DNA from: an uncultured Lachnospiraceae bacterium
GTDB taxonomy: Bacteria; Bacillota; Clostridia; Lachnospirales; Lachnospiraceae
NCBI GenBank assembly: GCA_945643825.1
Contig: CALZEZ010000084.1
Coordinates: 1 to 6,503, forward strand
Direction: 5' to 3'
DNA: 6,503 nt
Made by a program: the position numbers and the translations under genes. Shown one piece after another: positions 1 to 5,721 of the stretch (its first letter is position 1; each line of letters opens with the position of its first letter). The notes beneath the pieces were generated by a model, which saw only the letters and a list, made by a program, of their open reading frames with translations, was not told the DNA's origin and made no database searches.

Positions 1-1032
1 CAGATGTTCCGGTTTAAGCTGCATCTCCAGCTTCGTCAACCCTTCCGACTGATCGACTCTCATCCGCTCCACGATCTGATCCATAATGTCATCGACCTGC
101 TCTGATGTGAAGCTTGGCAATACATCCTGAAGTTCTGTCTGCGACTGCTTGAACGAGTCAATCTGTTGTGAGAAGCTTCCGGAATAATGCGATGTGTGTT
201 CTGCGGAATCTCTGTCCTGCTCCTTATCCTGTGCGGTTTCCTGCCCGTTTTGTCCAGCTTCTTTTGTCTCCGTAAGCTCCGGCTGATTTTGTGTTGAGAC
301 AACATCTGTCGTCTTCACAACACCGCTTTCCTCATCCTTTGCCATTTCAAAAGTTACCTGTTCACCACTTTCCGAAACGCTAACCGTATAGGTCTCCGGC
401 TTCAGGATCGGTTCCTCCTGTATGGGGTTCTGAACCAGTTTCTCCGCTCCGTCCTGCATGCTCTCACGAACCGCTTTGAGCATTTCTTCGCCGGACATTC
501 CGAATTCCCGTGCAGCCTGCTCTACGTTTTCCATGACTTCACCGATCAGCTTGTTAAAATCGGTAACCATTTCATCTGTCGTCAGCAGAAAGCTTTCATC
601 CGTTTCCCCCGCCAGTTTCACAAGCAAGGACTGCAACTGTCCAGCTTCCATAAGCTCCACCCCGGACAATTCCAAACTGTCCATAAGCTCCATCACTTTT
701 TCCGGCTCCACCTCAAACATTTGTGCCAGATCCTCTATCACCGTCTCTGCCATGGTTGAAAGTGTTTCCATCGCCGACTGCACCTGCTCTGTCGTAGGTT
801 CTTCTATCTCCCTATCCGGCACAGTCTGCTTTTCTTCTTTTGACCTTATCTTTTGCCTTTCAGGTTTTACCAGCTCCTTGTTTTTCACAGGCTGTGGACT
901 ATCCTTTTCGGTTCTGCCCTTTGATTGCCTGAGTACATCTGCAAATGAGTTGTCCTCTGATGATGTCTGCGGCTGCTTTATCTCTGCTACCGGCAAAAGA
1001 CTTCCTGTATTTTTTACAGGTAATGTCGTCAT
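1..1032 (-). CDS. fliK: Flagellar hook-length control protein FliK, N-terminal part (3' end outside window)
   Basis: FliK is the secreted ruler that sets hook length and, through its C-terminal domain and FlhB, switches export from hook to filament proteins. The frame is open for 344 codons from ATG 1032 to the window edge with no stop. Residues 1-80 are polar and Lys/Glu/Pro-rich, as expected for the exported N-terminal end. Residues 84-200 form an acidic helical module (for example EDLAQMFEVEP, ELMDSLELSG, then TTDEMVTDFNKLI). Residues 235-300 are a low-complexity Gln/Glu/Thr/Ser linker. From about 308 the start of the conserved FliK C-terminal domain appears: FTSEQVDDIMDQIVERM, then LTKLEMQLKPEHL, matching the L-x-P-x-x-L core of the family. 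AGGAGG lies seven bases upstream of the ATG, the strongest ribosome site in the window. Identification rests on this domain start plus position after fliJ and the motE-like gene. The next gene is probably flgD, by analogy with related operons. Confidence 0.92.
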   Translation of the reverse strand, partial: MTTLPVKNTGSLLPVAEIKQPQTSSEDNSFADVLRQSKGRTEKDSPQPVKNKELVKPERQKIRSKEEKQTVPDREIEEPTTEQVQSAMETLSTMAETVIEDLAQMFEVEPEKVMELMDSLELSGVELMEAGQLQSLLVKLAGETDESFLLTTDEMVTDFNKLIGEVMENVEQAAREFGMSGEEMLKAVRESMQDGAEKLVQNPIQEEPILKPETYTVSVSESGEQVTFEMAKDEESGVVKTTDVVSTQNQPELTETKEAGQNGQETAQDKEQDRDSAEHTSHYSGSFSQQIDSFKQSQTELQDVLPSFTSEQVDDIMDQIVERMRVDQSEGLTKLEMQLKPEHL

Positions 1033-1039
1033 CTGTTTT

Positions 1040-1045
1040 CCTCCT
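1040..1045 (-). promoter_or_regulatory. Ribosome binding site of fliK
   Basis: The minus strand reads GAGAGGAGGAAAACAG before the ATG at 1032. AGGAGG is seven bases from the start, an ideal spacing. This decides the fliK start and suggests that fliK, unlike its upstream neighbours, can be initiated without coupling. Confidence 0.85.
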
Positions 1046-1085
1046 CTCTTAAGTTGTCAAGGTACTCAAATAATCTATCGGTTTT

Positions 1086-1114
1086 TTTTCGAAAAAGATT
1101 AGTCTTTTCGAAAA
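1086..1114 (-). repeat. AT-rich inverted repeat (hairpin) in the motE-fliK spacer
   Basis: Right arm 1103-1114 (TCTTTTCGAAAA on the plus strand) pairs with left arm 1086-1098 (TTTTCGAAAAAGA) around a 4-base loop, with one unpaired A. Each arm carries TTTTCGAAAA, which is itself a perfect palindrome, so the site is both a direct and an inverted repeat. In the transcript the hairpin begins 8 bases after the motE stop codon and is followed by eight A, not U. It therefore does not fit an intrinsic terminator of this operon. It could be an RNA stability or processing element, a weak attenuator or a protein site; I cannot tell which. Confidence 0.6.
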
Positions 1115-1122
1115 TAATAATG

Positions 1123-2028
1123 CTAATTCCACACGGCCGGATCCATAATCTTCGTGATTCTCGCTGCCACCTCGGAATCCATGGCTCCAAGTATCTTTCC
1201 TCTGTCGTCGTCACTCATGGCATCCAGTATTTTGGCTGCCAGCTCGAGATTATCTGTCATGGCTTCAAAAATAGCGGCTGCCTCCTTGGGCTTCATAGCA
1301 GCATACGCCGAAGCATAGTCTTGTACCTCTTTCTCCGCCTGAACCTGTGCCACGACCTGCTTGTACAGGGTTTCTGCTGTAGCCGGGTCAATTGATTCAA
1401 AGTATTTTAGATAGGCATCGGCTCCCGGACCCTGCTCCGCATAGATTACTTCGTTATAAAATTCCTCTTTTATTCTCTGAAATTCAACCTGATTATCCTC
1501 AAACGTTTTCAGTCGCTCAACCTCTGCCTGTAAAAGCTCAATCTGTTCCCTTTCGGACTGTCTGGACAGCTGCTCCTGCTCCAGCTGAAGCTCCAGTGTT
1601 TTTATCTGGCTGAGTGCTTCCTCCATCGTCCGATAAGCTCCTTCCTCCTGTACTTCATCCGAAGAAAAATCCCCAAGCCCACCTTCCGGCAGAATTCTAT
1701 TTAATCCCGGCACATCCTTCAACAGTGGCGTGAATATATTACTGCCCACACCACCGATATCCAGACGGATGACAAGTGCAAGAATTGCAAGCCAGATGAG
1801 AATAATGAATATGGTGATGATAAAGACAGGCATTCCGCCTCCGCTTGCCTCATCATCGTAAATCCGGTCTTCTTTGGCTTCTATCTCTCTGGCAAGCCTT
1901 TTGGCTTCCTTCTTCTGCGCCTTCTGATTAGCCTTTAACTGCTTTTTTTCCTGTTTAATTCTTTTCTTTTCTTCCGCCGGCGAATAGTTCTCGTCCAAGG
2001 GTTCTATATTTGTCCTCTTTTCAGCCAC
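1123..2028 (-). CDS. MotE/YlxF-like single-pass membrane protein with MgtE-N-like C-terminal domain
   Basis: The 301-aa product sits where Bacillus has ylxF, between fliJ and fliK, and belongs to the loose MotE/YlxF group. Parts visible: a very basic N-terminus (about 20-54, with lysine pairs and triples); a Gly-Gly-Gly turn and one membrane helix (about 67-88, VFIITIFIILIWLAILALVI); a linker with Pro and Gly; a long coiled coil (about 132-190, many Glu, Gln and Leu); and a C-terminal alpha-helical repeat domain (about 215-298). That last domain has paired motifs of the MgtE N-domain type: YAAMKPKEAAAIFEAM, then AAKILDAMSDDDRGKILGAM and ARITKIMDP. The positive N-terminus predicts it stays inside, with coiled coil and domain outside the membrane. 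In Sinorhizobium, MotE is a periplasmic chaperone for the motility protein MotC; whether that role applies here is unknown. It lacks the CBS and channel parts of the MgtE magnesium transporter. The start is GTG with AGGAG eight bases upstream. I assign family, not function. Confidence 0.85.
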   Translation of the reverse strand: MAEKRTNIEPLDENYSPAEEKKRIKQEKKQLKANQKAQKKEAKRLAREIEAKEDRIYDDEASGGGMPVFIITIFIILIWLAILALVIRLDIGGVGSNIFTPLLKDVPGLNRILPEGGLGDFSSDEVQEEGAYRTMEEALSQIKTLELQLEQEQLSRQSEREQIELLQAEVERLKTFEDNQVEFQRIKEEFYNEVIYAEQGPGADAYLKYFESIDPATAETLYKQVVAQVQAEKEVQDYASAYAAMKPKEAAAIFEAMTDNLELAAKILDAMSDDDRGKILGAMDSEVAARITKIMDPAVWN

Positions 2029-2036
2029 TTTTCCAA

Positions 2037-2041
2037 CTCCT
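2037..2041 (-). promoter_or_regulatory. Ribosome binding site deciding the GTG start of the motE-like gene
   Basis: AGGAG lies eight bases upstream of GTG 2028, within the 21-nt gap after the fliJ stop. The good spacing supports the GTG as the start, with no ATG close by. Confidence 0.75.
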
Positions 2042-2049
2042 GTATTGCT

Positions 2050-2508
2050 TTATCGGTCTGTCAGCTGTGCTGCTCTCCCGTAAACATAACTGGTAAGCTC
2101 ATCTACTTCCTTGCTTTCTGCCCGATTTATCTCATGCCGGAATTCCTCAAACGCTTTTTCTCTGAGGATTTCCTGTGCTTTTCGTTCCATCATGATCTGT
2201 GTGAGTGCCTTTCTCTCCCGTTCAAGAGCTTCCTGTGCATCCTCCACACGAACCAGCTGTTCTTCGATTTTCTCCTCCATATGCTCCACTGCAGTCTGAT
2301 TCGCGGCTATCTCCAGGAAATCCAGCTTCTGCATCCGAAGCTGTCTGCCTTTCTTCTCATATTCCGCTTTTCTGTTCTGCAGCGCATCCAGTCTGTCCTG
2401 CTCTTCATCCAATTTAATCTTAGCGGCAGCAAATGCAAGCTTTTCCTGTTCTTCCAGCTTAAGCTTCACATCAAGTACGCTCTGCATCCGGTAAACAAAC
2501 TTCGCCAT
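2050..2508 (-). CDS. fliJ: Flagellar export protein FliJ
   Basis: FliJ is the small coiled-coil protein that inserts into the FliI hexamer like the gamma subunit of F1 and contacts the export gate protein FlhA. The product is 152 aa, close to the usual size near 147. It starts with AKFVYRMQSVLDVKLKLEEQ, the characteristic FliJ opening, is almost wholly helical with a high share of Glu, Gln, Lys and Arg, and ends with the typical KEVDELTSYVYGR. I chose ATG 2508 because GGAG lies six bases upstream. A TTG four codons further up (2520) would overlap the end of fliI and lacks support. The fliI stop and fliJ start are arranged as TAG-T-ATG, a tight stop-start coupling. Twenty-one bases separate its stop from the motE-like gene. 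Confidence 0.95.
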   Translation of the reverse strand: MAKFVYRMQSVLDVKLKLEEQEKLAFAAAKIKLDEEQDRLDALQNRKAEYEKKGRQLRMQKLDFLEIAANQTAVEHMEEKIEEQLVRVEDAQEALERERKALTQIMMERKAQEILREKAFEEFRHEINRAESKEVDELTSYVYGRAAQLTDR

Positions 2509-2509
2509 A

Positions 2510-3820
2510 CTAATCTCCAAACAGCTTTCCCAATCTGGTCATTGTCTCATCAAAATCTGTTTTCTCATCCACGTCCTGACACAGGAAGTCATTAACAGCG
2601 CCTATCTTCTGGATTGCATCATCAATATCGGGATTTGATCCTCTCTTATATGCTCCGATATTAATCAGATCCTCCGCCTCATTGTAGGTTGCAAGAACAT
2701 TGCGCAGCTTTCCTGCAAATTTTCGATGCTCCTTCGTAGCTATCGCGCTCATACATCTCGAAATGGATGCAAGTACATCAATTGCAGGATAATGATTCTT
2801 CTGTCCAAGCTTACGCGATAATACGATATGCCCATCCAGAATACTTCTCGCTGTATCCGTTATCGGTTCGTTGAAGTCATCTCCATCCACCAGTACCGTG
2901 TATAAGCCGGTGATAGACCCCTTCGCGGCTCTTCCCGCCCGTTCAAGTAGCTTGGGCATCTCAGCATAAACACTGGGTGGATATCCTCTTGAAACCGGAG
3001 GTTCTCCGCTCGCCAGCCCGATTTCGCGCTGTGCCATGGAAAATCGTGTCAGGGAATCCATCATCAGAAGAACGTCCTTGCCCTGATCTCTGAAATATTC
3101 TGCCACTGCAGTCGCTGTAAGTGCAGCCTTTTTACGCTCCAGAGCCGGGCGGTCAGAGGTTGCCACCACCAGTACGGATCTTTGCATTCCCTCAGGACCT
3201 AAATCTCTTTCAATAAATTCTCGAACCTCACGTCCACGTTCTCCAATCAGCGCAATCACGTTTATATCCGCCTTCGTGTTACGTGCAAACATACCCATAA
3301 GGGTTGACTTTCCAACTCCTGATCCAGCAAAAATTCCTATACGCTGTCCTTTTCCCACGGTAATCATACCGTCCACCGCACGCACACCTAGAGGGAGAAC
3401 CGCATCAATAATCTCTCTGCTCATAGGATCAGGTGGTGCTGCATCCACAGGATACCTCTGCCCCTTTTTCGGCTGTTCTCCCTCCGGAAGTCTTCCGAGT
3501 CCATCTAATGTCTTCCCGAGTAATTCTTCACTCACAAGCACATTTAGCGGTTCACCGGTATTGTATACCACACTGCCGGCACCAATTCCCGTCGTCACTC
3601 CATACGGCATCAGAAGTGTCTTGCGGTCGCGAAAGCCGACTACCTCTGCCATTGCGGGAGGAAGATTCCCCACATTCGGATGGATCAGACACAAATCACC
3701 GAGCTTTGCATCCGGCCCGGCCGACTCAATGGATAATCCGACTACATTGACAACCTTACCTAACTTAATAAAAAAGGACTGATCCTTTATTGCCTGGTAT
3801 TTCTCAAAATTAACATCCAC
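2510..3820 (-). CDS. fliI: Flagellum-specific export ATPase FliI
   Basis: FliI is the hexameric F1-beta-like ATPase at the cytoplasmic entrance of the flagellar type III export gate; it helps unload substrates from chaperones. The 436-aa product has the usual length. Visible motifs are the Walker A loop AGSGVGKST (165-173, K171), the IGERGREV motif carrying the catalytic Glu region (192-199), Walker B VLLMMDSLTRF (250-260, D255), the GYPPSVYAEMPKLLERAG segment (279-296), and the alpha/beta ATPase signature PAIDVLASIS (345-354). The context with FliH and FliJ, and with FliF/FliG upstream, separates it from F1 ATP synthase and from virulence type III ATPases. The start is GTG, 5 nt after the fliH stop (TAG 3828-3826). 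The upstream sequence CTAGAGAAC is only a weak ribosome site, so translation probably depends on ribosomes finishing fliH. The stop TAG is 1 nt before the fliJ ATG. Confidence 0.98.
   Translation of the reverse strand: MDVNFEKYQAIKDQSFFIKLGKVVNVVGLSIESAGPDAKLGDLCLIHPNVGNLPPAMAEVVGFRDRKTLLMPYGVTTGIGAGSVVYNTGEPLNVLVSEELLGKTLDGLGRLPEGEQPKKGQRYPVDAAPPDPMSREIIDAVLPLGVRAVDGMITVGKGQRIGIFAGSGVGKSTLMGMFARNTKADINVIALIGERGREVREFIERDLGPEGMQRSVLVVATSDRPALERKKAALTATAVAEYFRDQGKDVLLMMDSLTRFSMAQREIGLASGEPPVSRGYPPSVYAEMPKLLERAGRAAKGSITGLYTVLVDGDDFNEPITDTARSILDGHIVLSRKLGQKNHYPAIDVLASISRCMSAIATKEHRKFAGKLRNVLATYNEAEDLINIGAYKRGSNPDIDDAIQKIGAVNDFLCQDVDEKTDFDETMTRLGKLFGD
2515..2518 (-). promoter_or_regulatory. Ribosome binding site of fliJ
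   Basis: GGAG is six bases before ATG 2508 and lies within the last codons of fliI. It favours the ATG over the TTG at 2520. Confidence 0.7.
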
Positions 3821-3825
3821 GTTCT

Positions 3826-4728
3826 CTAGGTTCTTTCATAAGATAAAAGTTTTAATCTGGCAGACAGCTCTGACAATTGCGTATCAACGCCACAGTCAAA
3901 CACGCCTCCCTCAGTCTCAATCATACACTGATTCTTTGACAGTGTAATATCTTCAACCACCTCAACCATCGCACCCGTCGCCCCGGTGGCTGCCATAAGC
4001 TGCTTCTTCTGCATACTGATGAAAGGATAGTCCTCTTTGGAAACATGAACATAAAAATCCTTTGTCCCTTCTATCTTTCTCATCGTGCCAGCAATCAGAT
4101 ACGATAAAATCTCGCGGTAACTGCGCAATTCCACATGAAATACATGCTCGTAGATACTCGTGAGATTATCAATAAACATCGGCTCTAATTGTTGCAGCTT
4201 TTCCTCATATCGCGCTTCTAACTGTTGCTCCCTCTCCTGAAGCTCTGCCTCCATTTGTTCCATCCGGACCTGTGCGTTGCGCATTCCCTCATTATAGCCT
4301 TCACTAAGCCCCTCCTGCCTCGCTTCATTGCGAATGTTAAGAGCAGCCTCTTTTGCCAATTCTTCTATGGACTGCGCCTCTCGTCTGGCATTTTCAAGGA
4401 TTTCCTCTGCCTGCTGCTTCATTCTCTGAATTTCCTGTTCCAGCTCCTCGCGGGATGGTCCTGCACTGGCAGCATTCTCACCCGTCAAAGCAGTCTCTCC
4501 GTCAGCATCCTCCGTCAGTCCACTCAGGATCTCTGCATCAAATCCACTGGAAAAACCGTCCTCGTCCGGTTCACTCCGGCTCATCATATTACTGTTTCCG
4601 GATGACTGATTTAAGCTTCCCAATTTTCGACTCACATAGTCATTGGTATCAATAATACGTTTTTCGTCTTCCTTGATTTCTATCCATCCGTTTTTTAATA
4701 AGCTAGACAATGATCTCGTCACCTCCAC
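3826..4728 (-). CDS. fliH: Flagellar export apparatus regulator FliH
   Basis: FliH dimers bind and restrain the export ATPase FliI and tether it to the C-ring and export gate. The 300-aa product has a short N-terminal region (SLSSLLKNGWIEI, about 7-19), an acidic Ser/Gly/Asp/Glu-rich linker (about 50-90), a long charged coiled coil (about 92-182) and a globular C-terminal domain with VEVVEDITLS and GGVFDCGVDTQLSEL, which resembles the end of the FliH/SctL family. Glycines 140, 144 and 148 form consecutive GxxxG steps, a hallmark of FliH. There is no ATG near the start. Candidates are GTG 4728, GTG 4722 and TTG 4710. I list the outermost; the TTG has a perfect GGAGGTGA site just upstream and may be the true start, which would remove six residues. 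Either start overlaps the end of fliG (26 nt or 8 nt), which implies coupling. A lone Trp at 15 could play the role of the N-terminal Trp residues of Salmonella FliH; that is inference. Confidence 0.95.
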   Translation of the reverse strand: MEVTRSLSSLLKNGWIEIKEDEKRIIDTNDYVSRKLGSLNQSSGNSNMMSRSEPDEDGFSSGFDAEILSGLTEDADGETALTGENAASAGPSREELEQEIQRMKQQAEEILENARREAQSIEELAKEAALNIRNEARQEGLSEGYNEGMRNAQVRMEQMEAELQEREQQLEARYEEKLQQLEPMFIDNLTSIYEHVFHVELRSYREILSYLIAGTMRKIEGTKDFYVHVSKEDYPFISMQKKQLMAATGATGAMVEVVEDITLSKNQCMIETEGGVFDCGVDTQLSELSARLKLLSYERT

Positions 4729-5719
4729 CTCTGGAGATTACAATTTCAGCTGAATCCTCCAGCTTACGGATGACATTAACGATTTTCTGCTGCGCCTCTT
4801 CTACATCCTTCATGCGGACAGGTCCCATGAAATCCATGTCCTCTTTTATCATAACAGCAAGACGCTTGGACAGATTGTTAAAGATAGCGTTCTGTACTTC
4901 CTCATTAGCTCCTTTAAGTGCCATCGCAAGATCGCCGTTATCGACCTCACGAAGCACACGCTGAATCGAACGATCGTCCAAAAGAAGGACATCCTCGAAT
5001 ACAAACATTTTCTTCCGGATCTCGTCTGCCAGCTCCGGCTCCTCGATCTCCAGCGTTTCCATGATGTGCTTCTCTGTTCCGCGATCCACCGTATTTAAAA
5101 TATCCACCACTGCGTCCACACCACCGACGATGGAATAATCCTGGTTGACCAGATTAGACAGCTTACTTTCCAGAATTCTCTCAACCTCCTTGATGACATC
5201 AGGATTGGTTCTATCCATAAGTGCAATACGTTTGGCTACATCTGCCTGTCTGTCCGGAGTCAGGGCTGACAAAATAAGGGCAGACTGTGCCGGAGAAAGA
5301 TAAGACAAAATAAGGGCGATTGTCTGTGGGTGCTCATCCTGAATGAAGTTAAGCAGCTGTGACGGATCTGTCTTTCTGACAAATTCGAAAGGCTTTACCT
5401 GCAAGGATGCTGTCAGTCTTCCAATGACGTCCATTGCTTTTTCTGCACCAAGTGCTTTTTCCAGAAGCTCCTTCGCATAGCCGATACCGCCCTCAGCAAT
5501 ATACTGCTGTGCCAGACAGATCTGGTAAAACTCATTGATAACCTCTTCCTTCACCTGGGGTGTCACACTGCGCGTATTTGCAATCTCAAGCGTGAGCTCC
5601 TCAATCTCTTCTTCCTTCAGATGTTTAAATATCGTTGCCGATTTCTCCGGTCCAAGTGTAATCAATAAGATTGCAGCCTTCTGTATGCCACCAATATGAT
5701 CTTCTGTCTTCATTGCCAT
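4703..5719 (-). CDS. fliG: Flagellar motor switch / rotor protein FliG
   Basis: FliG sits on the cytoplasmic face of the MS ring, binds the FliF tail and FliM, and takes torque from the MotA stator. The product is 338 aa, the usual FliG length. Visible landmarks, counted from the chosen ATG, are: the N-terminal FliF-binding domain (GGIQKAAILLITLG, 10-23); the middle-domain EHPQT motif that binds FliM (129-133); a GG hinge (199-200); the MFVF form of the MFxF motif (238-241); and the torque helix region (DDRSIQRVLREVD, then ALKGA). The motor charges known from E. coli (K264, R281, D288, D289, R297) align with K269, R286, E293, D294 and R302, so all charges are kept. An upstream in-frame TTG at 5734 would overlap fliF and has no well-placed ribosome site. 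The ATG at 5719 has GGGGGG seven bases upstream, so I chose it. The ATG at 5713 is a less likely alternative. Confidence 0.98.
   Translation of the reverse strand: MAMKTEDHIGGIQKAAILLITLGPEKSATIFKHLKEEEIEELTLEIANTRSVTPQVKEEVINEFYQICLAQQYIAEGGIGYAKELLEKALGAEKAMDVIGRLTASLQVKPFEFVRKTDPSQLLNFIQDEHPQTIALILSYLSPAQSALILSALTPDRQADVAKRIALMDRTNPDVIKEVERILESKLSNLVNQDYSIVGGVDAVVDILNTVDRGTEKHIMETLEIEEPELADEIRKKMFVFEDVLLLDDRSIQRVLREVDNGDLAMALKGANEEVQNAIFNNLSKRLAVMIKEDMDFMGPVRMKDVEEAQQKIVNVIRKLEDSAEIVISRGGGDEIIV
4719..4726 (-). promoter_or_regulatory. Strong Shine-Dalgarno match near the fliH start, inside the end of fliG
   Basis: The minus strand reads GGAGGTGA, a full match to the 16S rRNA 3' end, formed by the Gly-Gly-Asp codons near the fliG C-terminus. 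It ends eight bases before TTG 4710, which would make that TTG the fliH start. The match could be a chance result of glycine codons, since Gly-rich ends are common in FliG. Confidence 0.55.
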
Positions 5720-5721
5720 GT

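Noticed and set aside
60..305. Minus-strand 81-codon frame starting MLSQHKIS
   Set aside because: It is another frame of fliK; the fliK frame runs through the same stretch and leads into the conserved C-terminal domain.
1071..1114. Possible intrinsic terminator at the T8 run (plus strand) or the hairpin (minus strand)
   Set aside because: On the minus strand the hairpin is AT-rich and followed by A8 rather than U. On the plus strand the T8 run is not preceded by a GC-rich stem and there is no plus-strand gene to terminate.
1029..1214. Minus-strand 61-codon frame spanning the end of the motE-like gene and the spacer
   Set aside because: Its 5' half is out of frame with the MgtE-N-like domain and it has no family features; it would also overlap the fliK start.
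1123..2028. Magnesium transporter MgtE
   Set aside because: Only the N-domain-like helical repeats are present; there are no CBS domains and only one membrane helix instead of the five-helix channel.
2134..2595. Plus-strand frames of 62 to 153 codons over fliJ and the end of fliI (2111-2299, 2134-2595, 2205-2417)
   Set aside because: They lie wholly antisense to well-recognised genes, give Cys/Ser/Phe-rich products without domains, and have no convincing ribosome sites.
3276..3782. Plus-strand frames over fliI (3276-3782 and 3433-3750)
   Set aside because: Antisense to the conserved nucleotide-binding core of FliI; the products are Pro/Ser-rich mirror images with no family resemblance.
2510..3820. 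Virulence type III secretion ATPase or ATP synthase beta subunit
   Set aside because: The motifs are shared across the superfamily, but the flanking fliF, fliG, fliH, fliJ and fliK identify it as flagellar FliI.
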